Shown: positions 11,071-22,958 of the stretch, piece after piece
Position numbering within the stretch: position 1 is the first letter of the stretch
Layout: each line of letters begins with the position of its first letter
NCBI GenBank assembly: GCA_020465985.1
Contig: JAANYP010002844.1
Location: 1 to 64,000, forward strand
DNA length: 64,000 nt
Direction of reading: 5' to 3'
DNA from: Centrapalus pauciflorus
Lineage: Eukaryota > Streptophyta > Magnoliopsida > Asterales > Asteraceae
The notes under the pieces: model-generated
The model's input: the letters and a program-made list of their open reading frames with translations, nothing else
Told to the model about the DNA's origin: nothing
The model's database searches: none
Made by a program: the position numbers and the translations under genes

Positions 11071-11171
11071 TGTGTTTAGAATTTAGGTTTTAAATTAAAA
11101 TTTAGGATTCCTCAATCAGAAATAGAATTTTAAGCACGCAGACGGATTATTTTAACCCGATATTACGAGCA

Positions 11172-11474
11172 TAAGTTGGGGAGAGTACCCATAGTAATTT
11201 TAAAATTGAAGAAATTGGGTTTAGAGACAAGTGCGCGGCCCAGATCAGGAATCCGGAGGCCCGGGCGCAGGGGGGCGTAACCCTGCGCTGGCCCTACGCC
11301 CCGACGCGCTTAAAGCTTTATAAATACAGCGTTGAACGTCCAAAAACTCTTAAACCCTAAAAACAGTTGTAGAAAATGGCGGTTTTGTGATTTCTAAGCC
11401 TAAAACCTCTAAAAATTCGCCTTTTCTACGTCAATTCTTCAAGCCGACGCTAGCTTTTCTTAAAGATTAGTAAG
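11172..11474 (+). promoter_or_regulatory. Athila A module 1: purine tract, GC palindrome, TATA and leader
   Basis: In order: AAGTTGGGGAGAG at 11173; the GC-rich inverted repeat GCGCAGGG...CCCTGCGC at 11265-11288; a TATA-like TTTATAAAT at 11317-11325; then an AT-rich leader ending in AAG|GTATAC. The ORF starts right after the next acceptor (11890). The same GC palindrome occurs in the LTR of this element. Promoter activity is inferred. Confidence 0.5.
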
Positions 11475-11890
11475 GTATACTCTCTCTAACACCTTTAGCT
11501 TCATTCTATATTAGTTTAATATAGTTTTATCATGCATGCATGGGATGAAAGTTTTGGGGTTACATTGTTTTTATTGAAAAAAGAGTTATTAATAATTTTC
11601 TATACACTCACTTAATTTATATAAATTTATTATTGCAAAACTTTTTGTAAAAATTGTGGTTTTTTCCATATATGTTATACTTTGAAAATTTTGTCTAAAG
11701 GGTTATTCTTAAATTATTAAAATAATTATTTTTTAAAGTTCATGAATTTGATAGGATTAGTTTGAGCTCACATTGTTGGTGAGACTTAGGATTAAATTAT
11801 TTTAACGATGAAAAAGGGTGTTTAATTATCATGCATAATTTATATAGGAGACCCTATTTTGATAATCCTTTGTCTTTGCATTTTTTATAG
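11475..11890 (+). other. Candidate leader intron before Athila A third ORF, copy 1 (416 nt)
   Basis: Donor AAG|GTATAC, AT-rich and T-rich body, acceptor TTTTTTATAG directly followed by the ATG at 11891. No long ORF inside. Call rests on splice consensus only. Confidence 0.5.
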
Positions 11891-13189
11891 ATGTCAACCC
11901 AATTCCACGCCAATGGTAACCATTCCACAAACACCCAAACCCCTAGGATGAGAACCCACCACCCTCAAAAAGTCCGCTTTGAGAAACCCCTTAATGAGGA
12001 ATTCCCTGAAATACCCCCAAACACTAATAATGGCAAACCACCTAGGTTTCTCATAGAGCGTACCTTAAAAGAGGCCGACTTTGATGATTTTGATATTATA
12101 GAGTCATTTGAGCGTTTGGGGTGGGCTAGAGCTGTTATGTGGGAATTACCGTTTATTCACACTAGTTTGATCCAACAGTTGTTCGCCACTATACGTAGAA
12201 TTGAGAAAACTGAGGACTATGATTTTGAGCTAGTGGGGATGGTGGGGAATAAAGAAGTGTCAATCTCTAGGAATAAGTTGTATGAAGAATTTCTCATTGA
12301 CACTGAGACACTACGTCCTAGGGAATTTTGACATTGACTAATACCCTGGGGAGTAGAATGCGTAAGGTTAATAAGTGGACTAATCAATAGGATAAATGAT
12401 ATCTACAGTTTTTGGAATTCCTATTAGAGATGCCCGGACTTACACTGCCTTCAATAGAGGTAATTTATGCCCTTTGGCCAAGGTCATGTGGATGCTAGTT
12501 ATTTTTAACGTACTTCCACGTCACCAAGATACAACTTATGTGAGACCTCAGGAGATTCTCCTGGTACACGCACTCATGACTAGATACCCGACTTTGTCTT
12601 TGGCGTATATTATTAAGCAGAATCTGTGGGAATGTCATGTTCTGGGTCAGGGAATGAATTTGAACACTAATTCCAACAGAATTACCCTCAATGTGGAATG
12701 CTGACCGAATTATTTGTTATAGAAAAGTCAGTGTCATAGCAGTTGCCCATAAGGTTCCTTAATCTGAATACCACGTGGTTTACGAGAATTACCATGATAT
12801 GGTTAGTATTTCAGTGCACTGAAATAGGATTCCAAATTCGTTGCCCTAAAACTGCTAAAGTGACCCAAATTTCGTTTACTGCCCCTGAACACACGCCTGA
12901 AGGACAAAACAATAAAGGAAAAGCCAAAATGGAAGTCGACGAGGAAGACCAGAGACCATTGAAGAGGATCGAGACTATTGACATTGTATGGGATCAAGTT
13001 CATAAACTGAAGGAAATAGTTGGAGATTTGGTGAACACAAACAACGTGCTACTTAAAGAAATTGAGACACTTCGAGGAAGCCAAAAGATGAATGATCAGC
13101 TGTTTCAAACGCATTCTGACTGGCTCACCAATATCCCAATAATAGTTGGCGAATTGGAAGAGATCGTCGCTCCTTCGAAAGATTTTTGA
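11891..13189 (+). pseudogene. Athila A env-position ORF, copy 1, disrupted
   Basis: First open part 11891-12331 (146 codons), then frame changes to 12396-12704 and 12743-13189. The N-terminal part has a basic Thr/Pro-rich leader and a block ending DFELVGMVGNKEV. The last part has a heptad-like segment (ETIDIVWDQVHKLKEIV). It resembles the plant-specific ORF that Athila-type elements carry in the env position. No signal peptide or transmembrane segment is visible, so env function is not supported. The block around residues 60-130 matches the ORF at 14475 in layout. The start is the ATG at the splice acceptor. Confidence 0.65.
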
Positions 13190-13460
13190 TTTTTATTTTA
13201 TTATTTGAGTATGATTAGTTTGGTTGTTGCGTGATAAAACTTAAAGTTTGATTTCGTTTGTTTCTGATGTGGTTTGTTTGCTTATTTCATTTGGATTGTA
13301 ATCGTACTTTATTTGATTTTTATTTTAAGTGTGATGTGTTTATTTTTATTTAAATTATTAATGTTGAACTTTTTTCAATATTATTTAGTTGTTTAAATTT
13401 AATTGTTATGAATAAGGAATGTGTACCGATCGATCTCTCAATGTTACTAATCAATTTTAA

Positions 13461-13954
13461 TGTGACGAGGACGTCACAAACGTCTAAGTTGGGGAGGGTA
13501 GGTTCTAACGATAAATGATTAATTTAGCCCCCTAAAAAAATTTTAGACCACATTTTATAACAAGAGTTAGAGAGAGATACAGCCCCGCGTACCAAAACAG
13601 TAAAAAAATTGAAAATTCGACAGAGTTGGGCGCAGAGGGGGCAGAGGCCTGCGCTGGCCCTACGCCCCGTCGTGATTAAACCCCATTTCAAGCATCATTC
13701 TTCATTTTCACAAACCCTAGAGCTTTAACCTACGGTTGGGTGTGCGGCCATACCTCCAAAACCCACTTTTGTGCCAAAAATGTGCAAATCTAAGCCCCAA
13801 AACACCCACATTTTCATATATATATATATATCAAAGATCTAGGCTAGAAATCACTTCTTTGTGTGTAGTTTCATCCATTTTGAAGGATTTTTGGGTGAGA
13901 AAGTGGTGAAGCAAAAGGCTAGATTTTTACCAAGTTAAGCTTCCAATCACTAAG
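13461..13954 (+). promoter_or_regulatory. Athila A module 2: palindrome, purine tract, GC repeat and leader
   Basis: Begins with the inverted repeat TGTGACG...CGTCACA (13461-13478), then TAAGTTGGGGAGGG at 13484, the GC-rich repeat GCGCAG...CTGCGC at 13630-13654, a TA run near 13818-13831, and a leader ending TAAG|GTTAGT at 13954. This is the same order as module 1, so the unit looks duplicated. Activity is inferred. Confidence 0.5.
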
Positions 13955-14474
13955 GTTAGTGTTTTTGTTAAGCAAATGCAACTTATTTCATACTTTTTGA
14001 GCAAAAAAAATGAAAACTTGAGCTTCATGGTCATCCATGGAGTTTTCATGGTGATTTTGACTTTTTAGAGTCAAAGTATGTGAAATTGCATGAATTTGAA
14101 GATAACATTGATATATGTTTGATGATATATGTGCTTACTTGATGATTTAGGTAATTTGCCATGGTTAATTTCTAGAAATTAATTTGGATTTATAAAGTTG
14201 GTTACCTAAATGTGCATATAATGTTTGAATCAAAAAAAATTGGGTGATTAACAAGGAAAAAGTTTACATGTTAAATAGAATAGTATTGATAAATTAAGTA
14301 GATGTTTAGCATTTAAATTGTTGGCAAATTATGGACTATATATAGAGTGATGCAAAATTAGAGCGTAAAAAGAGTATATATATGCATCTAAATTTAATTG
14401 AGCGTAATTGTGAAATTTAAATTGCATAGTTTGATTTATCTCATACATACTGTGGTTGGTTGGCACAATTGTAG
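13955..14474 (+). other. Candidate leader intron before Athila A third ORF, copy 2 (520 nt)
   Basis: Donor AAG|GTTAGT, AT-rich body, acceptor CAATTGTAG immediately before the ATG at 14475. Same arrangement as 11475-11890. Confidence 0.5.
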
Positions 14475-15160
14475 ATGTCAAGGGGAACGAGGCAAAGAAC
14501 TCAAAATGTCAACGTGCCTATAGATTGGTCTCCGAACCTTTTATTGTCGCAGCACCCTGAGAACATTAGAACACAATTATTTTTATATAAGAAATACTCG
14601 ATTAAGGTGTTAGCCGAGAAGAGGATTAGGAGAAATGACTTTGAGGATTATGGAATTCCATACCTATTTGACTATTTGCGTTGGGAGAGTGTGCTTGATT
14701 TGGGCGGCCCCGAGATTCATCAGGCCGATGTGGTAGAGTGGATGTCTACCCTACGAAGGGAGACGGGTCGTTCACCTAACGACTTTAGATTTATAGGAAC
14801 CGTCCACGGTAGGGACGTGGCGATGGATGCACAAATCCTTCGCCAACTATTTAATGTAGATACAGGGGTAGGCCACGAAGTGTCTAACCCCCGAGGGTAT
14901 GAGTACAAGACAGAGGCCTAGTTGGCCTTTCTGATATGACTTGGTCGGGGGAGTGGACGCAGCAAGGAGACGAGGACTTAACTGAGGACGAGAGAAGAGA
15001 GATAGGAGAAGGCCACTAATGAAGCGGAAGTTCGGCATGAAGAGTCGAACAGAGGGGCGTCTACCTCGCATAGTCGAGGTAATGACGATGTTGATTTTAG
15101 CCGCATGATGAGGCGGTTAGATGACTTAGTAGTGGGTCAGAGTGATATCGGGTACTATCT
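14475..15160 (+). pseudogene. Athila A env-position ORF, copy 2, truncated
   Basis: Open for 148 codons to 14921, then stops and frame changes with gene-like sequence (Glu/Arg-rich) to about 15160. The segment ending NDFRFIGTVHGRDVAM parallels DYDFELVGMVGNKEVSI of copy 1, so the two are diverged relatives. Copy 2 has a different, shorter N-terminus (MSRGTRQRTQNV). No membrane segment seen. Function unknown. Confidence 0.6.
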
Positions 15161-16010
15161 TTCCTTGTTCTTTATTTTTCTGTATTTTATTTTATTTCTG
15201 TTATGCATTTAATTTCTTTATTGTAGTTTTTGCTTATTTCTAGTTTTTAGCCGAGTCCTATTTAGTTTATAATGTTTAAGTAGTCTGTCTTATCTTCCCC
15301 AATTGAGTCTTGTTTGCCGATAAGGCTGTGCAATATGATGATACATAGAAAATACATGTACGAGGGAATTGGCTAGTGTTGATAGGATATTCTATAAATA
15401 AGAAAAGAGTCGTAATAATAATTAAAATTTTTGCTATGTAAAATGAATTTAAGTACGTTAAATTTATTTGGGCTTAAATATAAGTAATGTGTCAAAAGAT
15501 TTTGGAAACCCATGCAATAAGGAGGAGAACTTAATCATGTTTTAGTCTTAAAAATAAGTTAATTGTAGTCTAGATGGTTCGGGAAACTAAGTCCGTAGGG
15601 GTACCATTCATGCCTAATCTCATAAACCATCTGGTTTGTGAGTGATTGACCGAAATCTCGTTACATGGACCATCTAGATAATCTAAGTCGAAAAGAAAAT
15701 AGATAGAATCATGGTGTTAAAAATAAAAATTGTCGAAAACATGCATAGAGGGAAAAGATGGTCAAAAGACCCATGTGTGTTAAGTTTCGTAACCTTGAGC
15801 TAAAAGGGTATATCCAAGAGTGAGATACATTATATAAATATGGACCATCTAAATAGATTTTAAATGAAAACGTCTTCGATTTACATGTTAAAATTTTAAT
15901 GTGTTAGTGCGAAGACTAGCTTAACATAGAATTCCTAGAGTCACTACTAAGACATGCTAGGTACATAGTTAGTTCTGATTCTAAAAGCTTGTTCGTGGAC
16001 GACCAAGAGT
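15161..16010 (+). other. Athila A 3' untranslated region
   Basis: No ORF. A short motif ACCATCTAGAT and its reverse complement occur several times (around 15570-15680 and 15840), which could pair as long stem loops. Nothing else recognised. Confidence 0.5.
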
Positions 16011-16026
16011 TAAGTTAGGGAGGTTT
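16011..16026 (+). promoter_or_regulatory. Athila A polypurine tract
   Basis: TAAGTTAGGGAGGTT directly before the TGATAAGG start of the 3' LTR; plus-strand priming site by position. Confidence 0.6.
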
Positions 16027-17060
16027 GATAAGGCTATAATTTTATGTGTTTTGAAGTTATTTTATGTTCATTTTAAGCACTGATATTTCATAACTTCCAT
16101 ATTATTACTCCAATTTTATGTTTCAGGGTCAAGAGGTCAAATGGAGGTAACTCAAGAAAATTGAGAGTGAACCGAGCCGAAGGGGGCACAGGCCTGCGCC
16201 ACCCTTCGCTGCAAAACAGAGAGTTTGAGAGTTCCAGAGCAGTTCCAACGTACCCCTGGCACAGGGGGGCGCAGCCCTGCGCTGGGTTGGTGGCCATTGA
16301 GAGAGATCCCGAACGTTTCAAAAGAGTTGGCGAAGACCTGCCTGAGTGGATTCATGATACAAGTACGAAGATGGTGATTCGCAAGCCATAAGATGTCTTA
16401 GATCTACACTGTTGAAGAGCATACGATGAGCGGCTAATCACTTTAGCCGTTTGCAGAGGTTCTACGGCTAAGTTTACTTTACTTGAATTTCTATTTGTTT
16501 TAGTGTATTCGTATTGATTGAGATATTCTATGTGTATGCAAATGATAAGCATTCGGTTATTATTATGATTGTATGTTTTGATTGGTAAAAGCAAGATAGT
16601 TCATAGCAGTATTATTATTTGTACCGAGTCCATTAGCTTAGGGATTAAGACAAGTAATGAATATTGCATGCGTTATGCCGAGAGTTATTGGTTAAAACAT
16701 GTATGAGTAATTTAATCGCGCAATTAATTATGTCTATGTGATTATTGCATGAAATTTGAGTGAGTAATACTTATACCGTGGTGATTCCGTGAATGGTTAT
16801 TCTTCCCTTGATTGTTAATTTATTGCGTTAGTTATTTGCCATTAATTTAGTCACAAAGTAATAGTAAGTCATTGATCTAAACAAATCATTCAAACCAACC
16901 GATTCACAATTTAAAGTGCTTTCCATAAAACTCACAAAGCTAACCGCCTAACCCTAATTACAAACGCACTCCCTATGGATTCGACCCTTACTTCTCTGAA
17001 CTAAATAGTGGATATAAGGATTATTTCTGTGGGTCACAACGACGGCCCGTCATTATGTCA
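16027..17060 (+). repeat. Athila A 3' LTR (about 1,034 bp)
   Basis: Begins TGATAAGGC after the purine tract and ends GTCATTATGTCA. The end layout matches the LTR end of Athila B (GCATGCGTCA before the Asp primer site), and the stretch around 16970 (CCTATGGATTCGACCC) is typical of Athila LTR ends. It contains GC-rich inverted repeats CGAAGGG...CCCTTCG (16178-16208) and GCGCAGCCCTGCGC (16269-16282). Boundaries are inferred, as the 5' LTR is not in the window. Confidence 0.6.
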
Positions 17061-17188
17061 TGTTAAGCTTATGTGACTTAGAAAATTACCTTTAAAAGTT
17101 GTAGATGTTATAGAAATATGTGCACAAAACATGAAAAGAGGAAACATACTAAATGCATGTTGAAGTTGATGTTCAATGATTTCATAGA

Positions 17189-17218
17189 TACACACACACA
17201 CATACATACATACATACA

Positions 17219-17310
<92 letters not shown>
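17189..17310. repeat. Compound microsatellite (CA)n-(CATA)n-(TA)n
   Basis: A run of CA, then CATA units, then about 30 TA units. It lies just outside the left MULE inverted repeat, and a weaker CA/TA run lies outside the right one. Confidence 0.95.
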
Positions 17311-17312
<2 letters not shown>

Positions 17313-17319
17313 ATCAAAT

Positions 17320-17590
17320 GAGAATCTATATATATCTAGAGAAGAGTAAAAAGCACTGTGATTCATTTTTTCTAGATTGGTTCACCAATTTTTTATTATA
17401 TAAATTATGAAGTGTCAATTCTAGAAAAAGTGAATCAACAATACAATACATTTTGGGAGAATTGCTCAAAATAGCAAGAAAATTCTCTTTTCTTATTATA
17501 GCATCCGAGCAATATTTATCCCAAACAATGGACCAAACTGTTGGTTTACTCTTGTTTAATGCAACATGTCAAGGGTTACTTGTTCAACCG
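17320..17590 (+). repeat. MULE left terminal inverted repeat
   Basis: The reverse complement of 22715-22958 matches it, including TTGCTCAAAATAGCAAG, TTATAGCATC, CAAACAATGGA and TGGTTTACTCTTGTTTAA. The outer part is more diverged than the inner part. Confidence 0.8.
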
Positions 17591-17706
17591 GTAAACACCA
17601 AAGAACTCACTTATCTTGTCCTATTAAATGAGTAGGAATACATTCTCTCCATCATTTAATTGGTAGACCAGTTAGAGCATCACGATCGTAGAGTGAAAAG
17701 GGTTAC

Positions 17707-20700
17707 ATGTACGTGCTAATCTTTCTTGCATTGATTTTCTTACCAAATCTGTTGTTCACCACTGATTCTTGGTACAATTTCGTGTTGAAAAGCAATGTTC
17801 TATGCGATGCCATTATGAGCATTCGGTTTGACTTAGGGTTTTGCAGGATGTCATTGAATTCAGATTATTGTAAAATGATTTTTTTGGAGCTTCATTATGC
17901 TGGTATGTTTGGACTGAAACCACTCAGTTATGATTATGCTGAGGTTAAGTTTCTAAGGAATGTTAATTTTTGGAACATGAGTTTACATGATCTGATTTCA
18001 TTTCTAAAGAAAGACACAGATTGTCTATTTTTTGGGGTTTATTACTTTGTTCCTGGTAAAATGATGCAAAGTGGTGGTTTAAGGAAAATAATATGTGATG
18101 TAGATGTAAAAAAATTTGTTGATCATGGTCCGAAAAACCAAGGTACGATGAGTGTGTTTCTTGATCATGTTAGTGATGACTTAAGTGAATATTTAGGTGA
18201 AGATGATAATGTTTATGTAGAGAGTGGTATTATAGTGATAGTGAGGATTGTGAATTGGGTCCTAATGATGATGATGATAAAGATGATGATACATCATCAT
18301 TGGATCATATTTCTCAAGGTGAGGATAGAGTTAGAAGAATTTAGAACAAAAAAACTAAGTGGATATAGTGAGGAAGTAAATATTGAAGATGAACATGAGT
18401 TGGTAATGAATGGTTTTCATAACACATTAAGATGTGATGAAACTATAGATATGGATGTTTTGAGTGATGCTGAAGAACAAGAAGATTTTGGTCAAAAACG
18501 AAGAAACTATAGAAGATAAAACAGATACTTGTGTGAAGTATCCTAGGCATAATCTTAAGATACATTAGAGGAGAATGAAACTTGCATTAAGGGAAAGCAT
18601 CGTGCAAATGAAAGAATGCATCATTAACTATGCATTAGCTAATGGCTATCAAGTATGGTTTGAAAGGAATGATCACTCAAAGTTGTTGGCTAGGTGTAGT
18701 AAAGGTATCACTGAACAACCAAGTTGTCATTGGTGGTTATGGGCCACATGGATGAAAACAGAGAGGTCCTTTCAAGTGAAGTCTTTGATTGATGAACATA
18801 CTTGTGTTAGAAACTTCAAGCTTGGACCTAAAATGAACTACAAGTTCATTGCAAAAATGTTTGCGCATAGGATTAAAGGAAACCCATCAATCAAACTGCA
18901 TGAAATTCAAGATGCTCTCATGAAAAAATATAAATGCCAAGTCTTAAAAAATAAATATAGTATAGCCAAGTCACATGCTTTGAATGTTTATGATGAGAAT
19001 ATGAAAAAACATTTTGAAAATTTGTGGAGTTATGCAAAGGAGATTAGGATTACAAATGTTGGTAGCACTGTGAATATGCATGTGGATCTTCATCCTGATG
19101 GAAAAAGTTACTTTCAATGTTTTTATATACTCTTGGCAGGTTCGAAACAAGGTTGGTTACATGGTTGTAAAAGAGTGACCGGTCTAGATGGATGTTTTTA
19201 TAAGGAATATGCAAGGGAGAACTACTTTATGCTGTTGGTAAGGATGGGAATAATCAAATGTTCACGGGCTGTTGTAACAGTTGAAAATAATGAGAACTAG
19301 ACTTGGTTTTGTGAATTTTTTAAAGATGATCTCGATCTTCATAATGGTGAAGACATTACACTGATTTCATACCAACATAAGGTATTTATTAATTACTTAA
19401 TATATGTTTAAGCATTGTAAGTCAACTGTCTAATGAAATGGTGGGTTTCTTCTTACAGGGTCTGACTGAGGCTGTAAAGGATGTCATGAAATGTGTTGAT
19501 CGTAGACAACGTGTTAGGCACATTTAAGGTTTAATGATCTTTAATTCTGAAATTATTTTGGGCAGCATATAAAGCAACATATCCTCAACAATTTGAGGAA
19601 CTCATGGGTCAAATCAAGGATGTGGATCCTGATGCATACAACCACTTGATTGCAAGAGAGCCTAGAACATGGTGCAGAGCATTTTTCATCACAGGAAGAC
19701 TATGTGATGTTCTGGAAAATGGTATTAGTGAGTGTTTTAACTCACTAATACTATAGACTAGGAAGCAACCAATTATCACCATGCTTGAATCAATAAGGGT
19801 GATCATAATGGAAAGAATGGAAAGGATGAGGTAGAAACATTAAAAATGGATTGATGCTATCTGTCCATCAATTAAGAAGAAAATACAGTGGGCTAAGAAC
19901 CAAAAAAGGTATTAGATATGGTATATATCATGAAACGAATTTGTCCATCAATAGACACTATTTTTTTCATGTCATGCAGATTTTGGCATGTTACTCCATG
20001 TGGTGGCCATATGTTTGAGGTAAAAAATTGGTATAGATCAATTCACAGTGGACGAAGAGAACCGGACATGCACATGTGGTTTATGGCAAGTATCTGGTTT
20101 GCCATGTCCATATGTTGTGGCTTCAATCTTTTACATCAACAGGGTACCTAAGTCATACATTTCTGAACGGTTCAAAAAATCAATGTTTCGTGAGGTATAT
20201 TCATATTACATGAAGCACTCAATGACATGAAAATGTGGCCACAGACTAACTACTTGAACCCTTTGCCACCAAAGCCAAGGCGGTTGCCTAGAAGACCAAA
20301 GATCAATAGAAGGAGAGATGCAAGTGAAGGTGGGTCAAGTAGCAGGACAGGACCAGCAATAAGTAGGGAGGGAAGGGTCATGACTTGAAGAAATTGTCAT
20401 CAACCAGAGCATAACCAAAAAACTTGTAAAAAGAATAAAACACAACTTCCTCCTATGAAAAAGAAACCTCCGGGTAGGCCAAGGACAAACTTAAATGTTT
20501 CTACAGGTTTAGGCATGAGACGAAGGGGTGAAAGTATGGGAGGAAGAGGTGCAGGTTCAGGCAGGGGAGGAAGAGCTTCTATGGCAGCCAAAAGAGGAAG
20601 AGGTTCATGCACATATGGAGTAGGAGTAACATATGACTCAGATGCAGGGATTTCAATGATAGGAGTAAGAAACATACAAATGTTTTATTATATCCAATTG

Positions 20701-21172
20701 CATTTATTATATGAATTTACCATGATTATGTGTTTTTACAGAGTTCAAAAGGAATACCACTACCAGCATGGCCACGAGAAGTTCCCTTACCAAGTCAACC
20801 AATTCAGGAGGATGTAGCACCAACTCAAGAAGAACCACCACTAGCAACTCAAGAAGCACCATCATTTTAGGAGGATGTTGAATTCAGACAACCACCAACA
20901 ACAACTCAAGAATCACCACCAACACAAGGTGCACTACCATTTCAACAAGATGTACAACTCACACCACCACCACCAGCAGCAACTCAATAAGCACCACTAA
21001 TGCAGGAGGATATAGAAGCCACACCACCACCACAAAGTCAACTTACATCAGCAAGTGAAAGGATCATTAAAATCAAATTCAGCAAACCCCCACCACCAAA
21101 AAAAAGGAAGAAAAGTGAAAGGATCCTTAAAATCAAATGGAGCATACCCATTGTGGGACCTAATGGAGAATG
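17707..21172 (+). pseudogene. mudrA-like: MULE (MuDR-type) transposase, disrupted
   Basis: Parts in order: a PB1-like N-terminal block (IFLELHYAGMF, 17707-18519); acidic linker; plant MuDR DNA-binding domain and the start of the MULE catalytic domain (18575-19300; CSKGITEQPSCHWWLWA, GLDGCFYK); a 77-nt intron at 19382-19458; the rest of the catalytic domain to about 19900; a SWIM-type zinc finger near 20070 (CTCGLWQVSGLPC, final His replaced by Tyr); a degraded CCHC knuckle (NCHQPEHNQKTCK) near 20390-20425; a Gly/Arg-rich stretch; a 77-nt intron at 20665-20741; and a Pro/Thr/Gln-rich tail with SERI repeats. Several frameshifts and stops make it inactive. In active relatives it binds the inverted repeats and excises the element in the nucleus. 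Confidence 0.82.
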
Positions 21173-21749
21173 AGGATCAACTGATAGGAATTTCAAGTTG
21201 ACTAGGGGGTTGTAAATGTAATGTAGTTAGGGCCATATAATTCCAAATAGTTGGCATCTTTTTTTGTATATTTTGTTGGCTACTATAGTAAGTTAACATA
21301 TTATGTGGTTGTGCAGTCTTTTGGTACATTTTGGATTGGTATCATTACTCATCAGTGGTCATAGACCATTCTTTTTGTAGATGTCAAAAAACAAAGTAAT
21401 CTGTACAATGGTCTTATTATGAATATGAATATGAAGTATTTCAAGTTACTCGCATTTGTTGATGGTGTTTTATAGTTGCTTGAATATTAGTAGCATTTCA
21501 ACACTTCCAAATACACAGATGTAGTATAAGAGTAACATTTCATTATCATGAAAGGACATGTAAATACGTACTTCATGTCATCATTTACACAAAACATAAC
21601 CATAAGAATGATTTTCAATATTCATGTCCTTGGTTACACTGCTAAGTAGCATATTAACCATATTCAATATCCATCTTCAAAATTCATCTCCTTTGTCTAC
21701 TAATGATAATTTATATCTATATATTCAGCATCACAATATCCATCTTCAA

Positions 21750-22670
21750 CTCATTTCCATGCTTGCACTGCTCAGTAGCATATTAACCATCAAAATAATC
21801 GTCTTCATACTTCTTCCATGCTTCAACTTTCTTGTCTGAATTACCAATAAGAGGGGGATTATGAACCATTGATGTTGCAACAGCTGTAGCATATTCCTTT
21901 GACTATAACTTGATAACAATCTGTGCATATCTCTTGTGTAACGTATATCATAAACAGTAGCATGTTAACCTTTACATGCAACATGAAAGAAGGAAAAAGA
22001 AATTAAAGCATGTTTGCGGCCTACAAGCTTGCATATCTTCTTCTCTCTCCACATGGTTGTAGCTGGCTTTTACTTCTAGCTTTGAACAATAAAGGAAAGA
22101 ATTAAAATATTTATAAATAGCAAAAAATGAATCAAGTGGAATGATGTCATTACATTTACTCAAGGTTCTTAGATGGAGTTATTACTGAGATTACTTGATT
22201 TTTTCCAATTCAACTCTTACTCACACAACTTCATCATTTCTGTGATGGTAAAATTCTCAATAGTCAGAGGTTCAACATCCATCTCCAATTATATACACTT
22301 TGCTTCAATGGTTGATGCCTCAAAACCCATATTCTTGGCACTGCATGATCGATCCTTTCAAAATAATTGCAATGTTGACTTCCCTTGGATGACTTCAAAA
22401 ACATCCAAGAAATGTTAGCTTTATCAATCAAAATCAATTAAAAAAACAACCAATTTTTTTATCTTACCGAAACAGTGGGCATCCCCAAAACCACCGATTA
22501 GGGTTTTTCATCATTGATGAGGTACAATGTTTTGGCTCCAACCCACATCTGCAAAGTATAGAAGAAGGTGGATTTAGCTCATCTACATTTGAAAACATGA
22601 TTCTGATCTCTTCATTTCTACTAGATATGGGGGATGAGAATGAAGCCTTCTGTTGGTGTGCGAGTGTGAT
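21750..22670 (-). pseudogene. GRF-type zinc-finger gene remnant inside the MULE
   Basis: On the minus strand 22468-22556 reads as CRCG, then a spacer, then NPNRWFWGCPLFR, followed by GTAAGA. This matches the first half of a plant GRF zinc finger and ends at a splice-donor-like site. Downstream, 22300-22420 gives a second CxxF/HCNYFERID-like block, and 21750-21930 gives a Lys/Glu-rich stretch. Frames are broken. Some plant MULEs carry such a gene on the strand opposite the transposase. The exact exon structure is unclear. Confidence 0.5.
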
Positions 22671-22714
22671 GAAATGGAAGGGAACTAGGTATGTTTTTTT
22701 ATGTATAACCTTCT

Positions 22715-22958
22715 TTACATGTTAACCCTCCTCGTTTACCAGTTAAATGCCTTAAACAAGAGTAAACCAATAGTTTGATCCATTGTTTGGAATAGATGTT
22801 GCTCAGATGCTATAATTAAGAAAATGGAAAAGTTGCTTGCTATTTTGAGCAATTATCTCTTACTTCTTTATATTGATTCATTAGTTTTTTATTATAAATA
22901 ATGAATCACAAATTTAAAAACAAATGAATCAATGTACAAAATTAATATTCTCATGATA
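22715..22958 (-). repeat. MULE right terminal inverted repeat
   Basis: Inverted partner of 17320-17590; similarity runs from ATTCTCAT near 22952 inward to the TTTACCAGTTAAATG stretch near 22736. Confidence 0.75.

Larger units (their letters stand above)
10248..17060 (+). mobile_element. Athila-type Ty3/gypsy element A, 3' half
   Basis: Starts inside the integrase core at a point equivalent to about 62065 of Athila B, because the copia element is inserted there. It then has the integrase C-terminus, two env-position modules, a 3' UTR, a polypurine tract and a 3' LTR. Protein and nucleotide similarity to Athila B supports the family call. All ORFs are broken. Confidence 0.8.
17320..22958 (+). 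mobile_element. Mutator-like (MuDR-type) DNA transposon, decayed, about 5.6 kb
   Basis: Inverted repeats of roughly 250 bp at 17320-17590 and 22715-22958 enclose a MULE transposase pseudogene (plus strand) and a GRF zinc-finger remnant (minus strand). I could not find a clear 9-bp target duplication, so outer ends are approximate. Confidence 0.75.

Noticed and set aside
17058..17366. Open frames of repeated Tyr-Ile or His-Thr
   Set aside because: Pure translation of the CA/CATA/TA microsatellite.
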